From JBGPQJ01 sp963829485 (GTDB taxonomy: Bacteria; Chloroflexota; Anaerolineae; Anaerolineales; Villigracilaceae): a stretch of 64,000 nt of DNA. Positions within the stretch are counted from its first letter, which is position 1, and every line of letters begins with the position of its first letter. Where the stretch lies: NCBI GenBank assembly GCA_963829485.1, contig CAWHIK010000006.1:124001-188000 (forward strand), given 5' to 3'. Positions 51,548 to 59,056 of the stretch are shown here, piece after piece. Under the pieces are notes generated by a model. The model did no database searches, was not told where the DNA came from, and worked only from the letters and a program-made list of their open reading frames with translations. The position numbers and the translations under genes were made by a program.

Positions 51548-52324
51548 TTATATCGGCTTCTCGTCTTTGGGTGTAAAGCCTTCCTCTTTGAGCCAGTCAT
51601 AGGATTTCTGTATACCACATGTCTGAGTTTCCAATGACCAAATGGCATTGGGCGAATATTCATTGAGAGCGCAACACACATCTCTGAAGGGAATATTACC
51701 TTCTCCGATGGCTAGGTGTTGATCGGCAGATCCATCATTGTCATGGAGGTGTACGTATTCGATTCTGGTTCCAAGTTTCTCAATCCAATGTAATATGGAC
51801 GTGGTGGAATTACAGTGTGCGTGACCCACATCCAAACAGGCGCTGACGCGTTCATCAGATATTGTATCAATCGTCTCTATCATCACCTCAGGCGACAATT
51901 CAAGCATATTTTCAAGATGGAAATGTGCGTTTTCAGATTTGTTATCCAAAAAAGACTTCCAGAATTGAACGAAACGAGGTATCCAGTTTTTCGGAGGGGA
52001 AGTACGGGGAACATAGCCATGATGAAAAATAATATGCCTTGCATTGAATTTGCTGGCAGTTTGGTAGCCCAGTAACATTCTTTGGCCAGACACATCTCGG
52101 ATCAACGGGTCATAACTACCGCAATTGAGATCCCCAAATGGAGCGTGGAAAGCCCTAAAATCAATTGCCTGGATATGCTTCATTTGATACTCGATCCTTG
52201 CAGGATACGACTCTGCTTCTGTTGGATTCCAGAAGGATTGGAGTTCAATCCCCAAGCTTTCGGAAAGACAAAAAGGGAGGACAAAATCGAAATCATCATT
52301 GTCACAGATTATGATTCTCTGCAT
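51548..52324 (-). CDS. Sugar-phosphate isomerase/epimerase-like TIM barrel (cassette gene)
   Basis: A 258-residue AP-endonuclease-2-like TIM barrel (xylose isomerase-like family). Metal-site segments are HLENMLE, ACLDVGHAH, YVHLHDNDG and a late WSLETQT. Many relatives act on sugars or inositols; some cut DNA at abasic sites, but the nuclease zinc triad is not obvious. It follows the NTF2-like gene by 57 bases without a recognisable attC site, so the pair may be a single cassette. Confidence 0.8.
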   Translation of the reverse strand: MQRIIICDNDDFDFVLPFCLSESLGIELQSFWNPTEAESYPARIEYQMKHIQAIDFRAFHAPFGDLNCGSYDPLIRDVSGQRMLLGYQTASKFNARHIIFHHGYVPRTSPPKNWIPRFVQFWKSFLDNKSENAHFHLENMLELSPEVMIETIDTISDERVSACLDVGHAHCNSTTSILHWIEKLGTRIEYVHLHDNDGSADQHLAIGEGNIPFRDVCCALNEYSPNAIWSLETQTCGIQKSYDWLKEEGFTPKDEKPI

Positions 52325-52381
52325 AAGTGTCTCTCCAACAAAGATAGCAATTCAAAGTCCGGTTGCGTATTTTCTGCCAAC

Positions 52382-52942
52382 CTAATCCACAATCCGCACA
52401 TCTGGGTCCCCGACAGTCGGAAATGAAAAGTTTACCTGGGCAAATTTCCATCCCTCTTCTCCGCTCACAACCACCGCAGTAAAACGTAACGGCCAGACAA
52501 ATTTCTCCCCTCGATGAAGCTCATAAACCGTGTTTATTCCATCACGCAGAATAAAGTGGAGTTTTTGCTCCGCAGGTAATTTTGATGTTTCAATATACTC
52601 TTTTATGTATTCCAACAATTCAGCGTAGTTCTCGTCTCCTATGATTTTCGTTACTGTTGCCGATGCCGCGATCCAGCCCACCTTCCCCTCAATTCGAATG
52701 GATGCTGACTCCACTTCCAGTTTGAGATCACCCCATCTTTCCCAATCTCTTTTGATCATAGTGCTTGCTGTTTCTCGATTTGTATACCACTCATCCACAC
52801 CCGGTTTGACTCCATTCGTGCCAATGACTTCGGCATCAGGAGTGAATAAATCCATGAATGCATCCAATTGAGCAACGTCGCGGTGGGTGTATCCGTCTTG
52901 AAATTTATGCAGCAACGACTGGATTTCTTGGGATGAATTCAT
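52382..52942 (-). CDS. SnoaL/NTF2-like protein (cassette gene)
   Basis: A 186-residue alpha+beta cone-fold protein: QSLLHKFQDGYTHRDVAQLDAFMDLFTPDAEVIGTNG is typical of DUF4440/SnoaL-like domains, with VGWIAASATVT and LRFTAVVV strands later. No catalytic residues can be assigned. Start ATG at 52942. The attC-like site 3 lies just upstream, separating it from the membrane-protein cassette. Confidence 0.76.
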   Translation of the reverse strand: MNSSQEIQSLLHKFQDGYTHRDVAQLDAFMDLFTPDAEVIGTNGVKPGVDEWYTNRETASTMIKRDWERWGDLKLEVESASIRIEGKVGWIAASATVTKIIGDENYAELLEYIKEYIETSKLPAEQKLHFILRDGINTVYELHRGEKFVWPLRFTAVVVSGEEGWKFAQVNFSFPTVGDPDVRIVD

Positions 52943-52974
52943 AGATTACCTCATGACCATGTCCGATTATAAGC

Positions 52975-53128
52975 GCCCAATGGACTTGCCCCGCCTGTCC
53001 TGCCTGCACTGTGTCGCGCATCGCCCCGATGTCCTTCGGGAGGCACACGTGACGGTCTTAGTCAGGGCATGGTTTATGTCGGGGATGCGGCTGCGGCGCG
53101 GAGCGAGGCGATGGAGCGGGTGTTAGGC
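52975..53128 (-). other. attC-like site 3
   Basis: Ends are GCCCAAT (52975-52981) and GTTAGGC (53122-53128). On the minus strand it reads GCCTAAC, with the TAA stop of the upstream ORF inside the simple site, a typical cassette arrangement. It shares GGACTTGCCCCGCCTGTCC and CTTAGTCAGGGCAT with site 4. Confidence 0.72.
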
Positions 53129-53545
53129 AGCCCTTTGTGGTGAGACGATTTCCTCTTTGTGTTGACGACAAAGCAGTTCATAAATGCCCAGTGAAATCGC
53201 CCCACCGATCAAAGACGCTATGATATCTCTCCAGTCCACAACACTTCTTGGTGAAAAATACTGAGCTAATTCATAGACAATCAATCCACCAGTTATGACT
53301 GCCAGGAAAATTCTTCCTGCTTTTTGGGTCGGATTGACGATAGCAAAGTCAAAAAAAATTATGGCAATGGTGCCGGTAAGATTTCCTATCGTATCTGCAA
53401 TCCAAAAGTCGAAAATATCATTGGCATAGACATAAGGTCTATACACCCTTCTTCCGATCTCTGTGATAACGAACATCAACACGAATATCAAAAAGAAGGA
53501 AATTCGTCTATCGGTAACCTTGAATATTCTGTCTTTTTCGATCAT
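53123..53545 (-). CDS. VanZ-like small membrane protein (cassette gene)
   Basis: A 140-residue protein with four hydrophobic segments. The final DWRDIIASLIGGAISLGIYELL resembles the VanZ-family D-x-x-D-x-x-x-N/S-x-x-G pattern. The ATG at 53545 was chosen; a TTG ten codons upstream is possible. Its stop codon lies within the attC simple site. Function unknown; VanZ relatives affect teicoplanin or phage susceptibility in other bacteria. Confidence 0.66.
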   Translation of the reverse strand: MIEKDRIFKVTDRRISFFLIFVLMFVITEIGRRVYRPYVYANDIFDFWIADTIGNLTGTIAIIFFDFAIVNPTQKAGRIFLAVITGGLIVYELAQYFSPRSVVDWRDIIASLIGGAISLGIYELLCRQHKEEIVSPQRAA

Positions 53546-53614
53546 GCTAAAAACCCGGTAAAAAAGAGCTTGCAAACGATTTGCGGTTTATCCTTGGCGA
53601 TTTCCCAAGGGCCT

Positions 53615-53718
53615 GCCCCACTTGTCACGCGTTTTTCGCGAGGCGTTCGCTTGTTCCCTAAAGGGGATTGCAGGGTCAGGTGCAATATCCCCGCGATCTT
53701 TGGAATTCTTTGTTAGGC
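53615..53718 (-). other. attC-like site 2
   Basis: Ends are GCCCCAC (53615-53621) and GTTAGGC (53712-53718); the first departs from RYYYAAC at one position. The inner palindrome includes GGGGATTGCA/TGCAATATCCCC and CGCGTTTTTCGCG, the latter shared with site 6. Confidence 0.6.
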
Positions 53719-53740
53719 GCTGTTTGATACCTTGAATAAT

Positions 53741-54421
53741 CTACACCTTACGAAGCAAAATGTGATAGTACCATATCTCCCCATTACCTTCTTTGAGAAT
53801 TTCAAACCCTGCTTGTTGAGTCCACTCCTTGACCTGTTGATTGGTTGGGTGATAATGGTAGACGCCTTCATCAGCCCGCTCTCCATAAACAATCGGTAGC
53901 CCAACTTGTTGAGCCTTTTCGAAAACTTGCTTTATTTCATTTTCATCAGCATTTTCAACGGTTTCCGCCGTAAAGTAGAGATAGCCATTTTGTTTTAGCG
54001 CTTGATGGAAATTGTTTAGTACAAGAGACCAATCTTCGGGACTAACATTCTCCATCGCATCCATGCATATCACGCCGTCGAAAATCTCTCGATAATCCAT
54101 TTCCTGTAAACCGACTTTTTCGAATTGAACACTCGGGAATTTGCCTTTGGCGTATGCGAGCATCCCTTTTGATTGATCAATCCCGATAACGGAATGCCCC
54201 TTATCGAGAAGGAATGGTATGTATCTGCCGGCACCACATGCTGCGTCAAGGATCTTGCTGTTTTGTGGAAGGAGGCTTAAGAATATTTGTAGGAACTGTT
54301 GGTGAGTCGTGTTGTTATATAATCCTGCTTTATCTTCACCATAAAGTGGAGCCCAAACAGTATCATATTGCTCTTCACAGTCATTTCGCATTTGTTGCAG
54401 CCATGTGATTCTGTCCATCAT
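53741..54421 (-). CDS. SAM-dependent methyltransferase (cassette gene)
   Basis: A 226-residue class I methyltransferase with motif I LDAACGAGRYIPFL, GIDQSKGML (acidic ribose-binding loop), and a GVICMDAMENVSPEDW motif IV region. Substrate unknown. AGGAAG is upstream of the ATG at 54421. It is a self-contained cassette between attC-like sites 1 and 2, and its codon usage is more AT-rich than the purine cluster. Confidence 0.82.
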   Translation of the reverse strand: MMDRITWLQQMRNDCEEQYDTVWAPLYGEDKAGLYNNTTHQQFLQIFLSLLPQNSKILDAACGAGRYIPFLLDKGHSVIGIDQSKGMLAYAKGKFPSVQFEKVGLQEMDYREIFDGVICMDAMENVSPEDWSLVLNNFHQALKQNGYLYFTAETVENADENEIKQVFEKAQQVGLPIVYGERADEGVYHYHPTNQQVKEWTQQAGFEILKEGNGEIWYYHILLRKV

Positions 54422-54442
54422 GTTCTTCCTGTTATTCTAAGC

Positions 54443-54504
54443 GCCCAACGTCACGCTTCAGGGGCGGCGGCGGAGCCGACGTACCCTTCAAGCGATTGTT
54501 GGGC
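54443..54504 (-). other. attC site 1 (62-bp, 59-base-element type)
   Basis: The best site of the array. On the minus strand GCCCAAC (R'') starts on the stop codon of the DHFR-like ORF and GTTGGGC (R') ends at 54443. Inside are CGCTTGAAGGG and CCCCTGAAGCG as paired L sequences. Length and organisation match classical 59-base elements. Confidence 0.85.
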
Positions 54505-55014
54505 TATTTATTCACATAAGTGAGTTTAATACAGTCATTCTCCATTCGAGTTACGGCCTTGAGAACAAGTCTTCGCTCTATAGAGTTTATTGGGAATAGA
54601 GGGATGCCATTTCCAAGCAGAAGTGGCATGATGAAAATGTTGAACTCGTCAATCAAGTCATGTCCCAAAAATTCTTCTGTCAATTTCGCGCCACCCACTA
54701 ACCATATTGTATTGAATTTCGTTGTAGCCGCTTTTAGAAATGCCTCTACGCGCATCCGACACGAATTCAACTCCATAAGGATTATCCGGCGGTGGAATAT
54801 GGGTCATTACATAGCAGGGCTTTCCTGAGTAAGGCCATTGTCCAAATCCTAGCACCTTGTCATAGGTAGACCTTCCCATGACTAGGCAGTCAACCTTGGC
54901 AATGAAATGGCTATAGTCTTCCATTGAATCGTTACCACCGCATAGCCAGTCGATGGATCCGTCATTTCTGGCTATGTAGCCATCAAGGCTGGAAGCTGTG
55001 TAAAATGTAATCAT
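54504..55014 (-). pseudogene. RibD-C/dihydrofolate reductase-like cassette gene, frameshifted
   Basis: The restored protein has about 169 residues: a DHFR-fold protein of the RibD C-terminal family, starting TASSLDGYIARNDGSIDWL, with VMGRSTYDKVLGFGQWPY, TIWLVGGAKLTEEFL and DEFNIFIMPLLLGNGIPLF. An extra C at about 54753 (GCG C GTA on the minus strand) breaks the frame; removal joins VSDA to VEAFLKA. Such reductases act on folates, flavins or pterins. It is the cassette nearest the would-be attI end. Confidence 0.76.
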
Positions 55015-55037
55015 GGATTTCTGATGTTATCTTCAAA

Positions 55038-55123
55038 GCCCAACTAAGGGTTATGAGGACGGTATAATAGCTTATGGACAGTCCGAAAAGTCCCCTTCAG
55101 GGTAAAGCCTTGGATTGTTATTC
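55038..55123 (-). other. attC-like remnant at the proximal end of the array
   Basis: GCCCAAC (55038-55044) and GTTATTC (55117-55123) bound an imperfect palindrome upstream of the DHFR-like ORF. The left end matches the simple-site consensus, the right end poorly. It may be a decayed site or a remnant attI-side junction. Confidence 0.4.
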
Positions 55124-55248
55124 TGTCGTGAATAAAAATAAACTACAAAAAAAATTATAGCACTAACACCCACACTTCATACAACCCCATCTCGGCGCGT
55201 TGCGCGTATAATATCTTTGTCCGACAACTTTTCACACAAGGAGTCCCC

Positions 55249-56716
55249 ATGACCACCATTGACCTGACCGTCCACCCCGAGCGGCGCAAACGCGCCATCG
55301 CACGCGCCCGCGAGCGCAACATCATCATCCCCACCTACGCCCAGATGAAAGACCCCGCCAAGATCCCCGCCAAAGTAAAAGAAGAGCTGGCGAAGATCGG
55401 GATGTGGGACATCCACCCGCGCAACCTGTTCCGCATCAACTGGCATAACGAACCCAAGACCAGCGGCGGCGGGTTCGGCGGGGTGAACACGCTCGAGCTG
55501 CCTCCCGCGCTGACCGGCGTCCCGGCGCGCATCATCGCCATCGTCGGCAAGTGGTTCCCGACCGGCGCGCACAAGGTCGGGGCGGCCTTCTCCTGCCTCG
55601 TGCCGCGGCTGGTGACCGGCCAGTTCGACCCGACCACGCAGAAGGCGGTCTGGCCCTCCACCGGTAACTACTGCCGGGGCGGCGCGTACGATTCTGCGTT
55701 GCTGGCCTGCGAGTCGATCGCCATCCTGCCGGAGGGCATGTCCCGCGAGCGCTTCGAGTGGCTGGCGAAGGTCGCGGGTGAGACGATCAAAACGCCGGGC
55801 AGCGAGTCCAACGTCAAGGAGATCTTCGACAAGTGCAAGGAACTGCGCGCCTCGGGGCAGGACCTGATGATCTTCAACCAGTTCGAGGAATTCCCCAATT
55901 ACCTGTGGCACTACGAGGTCACCGGTCACGCCATGGAGGAGGCCTTCAAGCGCCTCGCCCGCCCCGGCGACGAGTTCCGCGGCATCACCTCCGCCACCGG
56001 TTCGGCGGGGACGATCGCCAGCGGCGATTACATGAAGCAGGTCTTCCCGGGCAGCAAGATCGCCGCCAGCGAAGCCCTGCAGTGCCCGACCCTGCTCGAG
56101 AACGGATTCGGGTCGCACCGCATCGAGGGCATCGGCGACAAGCACGTGCCGTGGATCCACAATGTCCGCAACACCGACCTGGTGGTGGCCATCGACGACA
56201 ACGCCGTGGTCAACGTCGCCCGTCTGTTCAACGAGGAAGACGGACGCGCGTTCCTGGTTGAGAACGGTGTTCCTGAAATCTCTGGTCTCCAATCTCGATC
56301 TGCTGGGTTTTTCCGGCATCTCCAATGTGCTGACCGCGATCAAGATGGCGAAATACTACGAGATGGGCGAGCACGATGTGATCTTCACCATCGCCACCGA
56401 CTCGATGGACCTGTACCACTCCCGCATCCACGAGATGCGTACGGAGATGGGCGAGTACTCCTCCCGCCATGCCGCTGCCGATTTCGCGCGCTGGGTGCTG
56501 CAGCAATCCACCGACAACATGCTCGAACTGCGCTACCCCGACCGCCGCCGCGTCCACAACCTCAAGTATTACACCTGGGTCGAACAGCAGGGCAAGACCT
56601 ACGAGGAGATTCAGGACATGTGGAACCAGCCTGATTACTGGACCGGCGTCCAGAAGCAGGCGGATGAGATCGACGCGTTGATCAATGAGTTCAACGGCGA
56701 AGTTGGCTTGAAATAA
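55249..56716 (+). pseudogene. PLP-dependent fold-type II enzyme (TrpB/threonine-synthase-like), frameshifted
   Basis: The restored protein has about 488 residues. The PLP lysine is in WFPTGAHKVGAAF, followed by WPSTGNYCRGGAYDSALLA, SATGSAGTIASGDY (phosphate loop) and EALQCPTLLENGFG. It is a conserved but poorly characterised beta-subunit-like group; OrtB-type thiolase beta subunits are one relative. One extra base at 56265-56280 (FLVENGVP, then SLVSNLDLLGFSG) breaks the frame. GC content is visibly higher than the adjacent cassette array. AAGGAG precedes the ATG, and a strong terminator follows. Confidence 0.74.
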
Positions 56717-56723
56717 TTTCCCG

Positions 56724-56756
56724 AGACAGGCAGATTGGAAACTGCCTGTCTTTTTT
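56724..56756 (+). terminator. Intrinsic terminator
   Basis: A perfect 10-bp stem AGACAGGCAG/CTGCCTGTCT (56724-56733/56742-56751) is followed by TTTTTCTTTT. It lies 7 bases past the PLP-enzyme stop. Confidence 0.9.
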
Positions 56757-56773
56757 CTTTTATACTTATTGGC

Positions 56774-57379
56774 GTGTTCACATTTCTCGCGGCTCTGGCT
56801 TTCTGTTTGGTTGGCTACTTATTTGGATCGCTGACGCCTTCCATCTGGATCACGCGCCTCATCAAAGGCGTGGATGTGCGTGACAGCGGGTCCGGCCATG
56901 CTACCACGACCAATACCGCCCGTCAGATCGGTTTTGGGTGGGGGGCTTTGGTGATGGTGCTGGACATCGCCAAGGGATTCATCCCCACCTGGCTGGCGTT
57001 GACCTACGCTCCTGCCGACTGGATAGCACCCTTGACTGCCGCTTGTGCTGTCATCGGTCACTGCTGGCCTGTTTTTGCCAATTTCCGCGGAGGAATGGGG
57101 CTTGCCACAGCGGGCGGCGCGGTCATGGCTGCGGACTGGCTCGGGTTTGTGCTTGGTCTGGGGCTGCTGATTCTATTGACGCTGGTAATCCGGCACAGTG
57201 CCCGCGCCAGTGTTGCTTTTGGGATTTTGATCGCGCCGGTGCTCTATCTCTTTGGCTTGCGCGGCGAGGTCATCTGGATTTCGGCGGCCATCGGAGTCGT
57301 CATCGCCATCCGCTTCCTCATCGACTGGAATCGTCAGTACCGTGAACTCTGGTTGGACCGGGAAAAAAGCCAGGGATAA
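56774..57379 (+). CDS. Divergent PlsY-like acyltransferase
   Basis: A 201-residue membrane protein of the PlsY family by layout: YLFGSLTPSIW, VRDSGSGHATTTNTAR and FRGGMGLATAGG. The phosphate-loop Lys of PlsY (GGKG) is Met here, and GSGNxGATN is replaced by GSGHATTTN, so catalysis may be altered or lost. The start is a GTG at 56774; an earlier in-frame TTG at 56735 lies inside the upstream terminator and was rejected. It precedes an unknown gene by 1 base. Confidence 0.72.
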   Translation: MFTFLAALAFCLVGYLFGSLTPSIWITRLIKGVDVRDSGSGHATTTNTARQIGFGWGALVMVLDIAKGFIPTWLALTYAPADWIAPLTAACAVIGHCWPVFANFRGGMGLATAGGAVMAADWLGFVLGLGLLILLTLVIRHSARASVAFGILIAPVLYLFGLRGEVIWISAAIGVVIAIRFLIDWNRQYRELWLDREKSQG

Positions 57380-57380
57380 T

Positions 57381-57959
57381 ATGCTCTCACCCACATCTTT
57401 GGTCCTCGTATGCCTCCTGCCATCTCCCCGTGACCTTGAGATCGCCCGCCTGCTCGGCTGGTATCGCATCCCTTTCAAATCCGCACCAAAGGTGGTCGCT
57501 GTAGACTATTTGGCTTTCTATTTTCCTGGCAGTTTTGCTGACCAGGGCGCGCAGATCCAGTATGTGGCGGAGGTCAAGGGCCATGAACTCACCACCCGCC
57601 TCGAACTGCTGCGCGATGAACCTGACCACCCGCAGGCGAATGAGGAGTATTACAAGATCCAGATCGGCGCACTCGAAAAACTGCCCAGGCCGGTCAAAGC
57701 CGAGAAGTGGCGGCGGATCACCTTCCTCTACACGACCGGCGAATATCTGCTTGACGCAAAGACGGTCAACGACCTGGTGGTGCAGGGAGAGGAGCGCCAG
57801 TTGCTGTGGCGTTCGCTGCGCGATCGGGCGGTCAGCGGGGGGCAATATCGCACCGACCTCCCCGGTATGGACGTGGATCCGCAGGTGTTGATCGCCCTGC
57901 TGGGCATCAAGGAATTCAATGCGGATTATCACTCCGACTCGAGTTCGGACGACTTTTAG
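57381..57959 (+). CDS. Uncharacterised protein downstream of PlsY-like gene
   Basis: A 192-residue soluble protein, which I do not recognise. It begins LVLVCLLPSPRDLEIARLLGWYRIPFKSAPKVVAVDYLAFYFPG and later has ITFLYTTGEYLLDAKTVNDL. The N-terminal part suggests a nucleotide- or substrate-binding alpha/beta domain without signature motifs, and the C-terminus is acidic/Ser-rich. The ATG at 57381 (AGGGA upstream) starts one base after the upstream stop, indicating co-expression with the PlsY-like protein. Confidence 0.68.
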   Translation: MLSPTSLVLVCLLPSPRDLEIARLLGWYRIPFKSAPKVVAVDYLAFYFPGSFADQGAQIQYVAEVKGHELTTRLELLRDEPDHPQANEEYYKIQIGALEKLPRPVKAEKWRRITFLYTTGEYLLDAKTVNDLVVQGEERQLLWRSLRDRAVSGGQYRTDLPGMDVDPQVLIALLGIKEFNADYHSDSSSDDF

Positions 57960-57985
57960 ATTAAGGGATATAAAAAAAGTAAAAG

Positions 57986-58085
57986 TAATTGCGAGCCCCG
58001 AACCCTACGAAGTGAGGTGAGAAGGCGTGGCAATCTAATTCTTGCAGTAGGTTACCACACCACTGAAGTGCGGTGCTAGCAATGA
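57986..58085. repeat. REP/BIME-like palindromic repeat
   Basis: ATTGCGAG ... GGCGTGGCAATCT (about 57988-58037), followed by ACCGCAC/GTGCGGT-like pairing and CTAGCAATGA, resembles the short palindromic repeats found between genes in many Anaerolineae. Only one copy is present in the window, so the repeat status is inferred from pattern. Confidence 0.4.
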
Positions 58086-58121
58086 CTGAAAAATGTTATA
58101 TTGCGATAAATTCTGGTCGTT

Positions 58122-59047
58122 ATGGGAAATTTCATCCTCCGCAGATTGCTAGCAATCCCGTTAATATTATTTGCCGTCAACCTGATCGGTTTTGCCTACG
58201 GCTATCTCATGCTGTACCGCGTGGATATCACCATTCTGCGCGGTCCGTATGCGGCACGTGTTGGATTGGAATCCCCTTCTTTTTTAAAGAGTTGTACATA
58301 GAATATCTTCAAGGTGTTTTCGCTGGCGACTGGGGGATTCTTCCCAACGGTCAGCCTGTAGACACAGCGCTTGCCCATGCTTCTTTGGTCAGTCTGGGAT
58401 TGATCTTGATCTCGCTTCTGCTGAGTGCTTCCGTCGGTATTTTCCTTGGCTGGCGGGCTGCCAAAGCAGAACCGCCGCGAGTCTCCGGCTGGATGATGGT
58501 CATGGCGACGGTCGGGTTGGCTGCGCCAAGCTTTTATATTGGTGTTCTGCTAATCTCGATCTCCGTGATGTATTTAATCTCGGGTTGGGGCAAGGAGCCG
58601 CTCCTGCCTTTTCAGGGCTTCGGGTGGGATGCCCATCTTATCCTGCCGGTACTTGCGCTTGCGTTGCGTCCCATGATGCAAATCGGACAGGTGACATCAG
58701 GATTACTGTCGGATGAATTTGGCAGGCAGTATGTGGTCACGGCGCGCAGCTTTGGGTATTCGATGAAACGCATCCGCGAAGGCCATGCCTTCCGCCCGAT
58801 CATAGCCCCGGTTGCGCTGGTGATCTCCGGTTCTCTTCGAGTTCTCGTGGCGGAGCTGATCATTATCGAGCGGCTATTTAACATCCCTGGCGTGGGTCGG
58901 TTGATCGCCAGTGCTTTGATTATTTCCTCCGAGCCAAATCCTCCCGTCATCGCGACGTTATTAACCGTGCTGGCATTCTTTTTCCTAATTGCTGATTTTA
59001 TTGCGTCCATTGTGGCGCGCGCGGTGGACCCGCGATTAAGGTCGTAG
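58122..59047 (+). pseudogene. Peptide/nickel-type ABC permease (DppB-like), frameshifted near N-terminus
   Basis: A BPD_transp_1 permease of about 308 residues. The N-terminal helix starts MGNFILRRLLAIPLILFAV, and after a break the protein continues LYIEYLQGVFAGDWG, with ARSFGYSMKRIREGHAFRP (coupling region) and IERLFNIPGVGRLI. The two parts join if one T is restored to the run at about 58279-58284, a homopolymer deletion unlike the other breaks. Role: peptide or related solute import. The matching binding protein and ATPases are not in the window. Confidence 0.74.
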
Positions 59048-59056
59048 AGGAATGTC

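Noticed and set aside
55123..55248. Integron integrase gene or attI next to the cassettes
   Set aside because: No tyrosine-recombinase ORF exists on either strand here; the short gap holds only the promoter region of the PLP enzyme.
56735..56773. Extended N-terminus of the PlsY-like protein from a TTG at 56735
   Set aside because: It would start inside the terminator stem of the previous gene; the GTG at 56774 fits the membrane topology.
57986..58085. Possible tRNA-like fold
   Set aside because: The palindromes do not form a cloverleaf with a TTCNANNC arm; a REP-like repeat is more likely.
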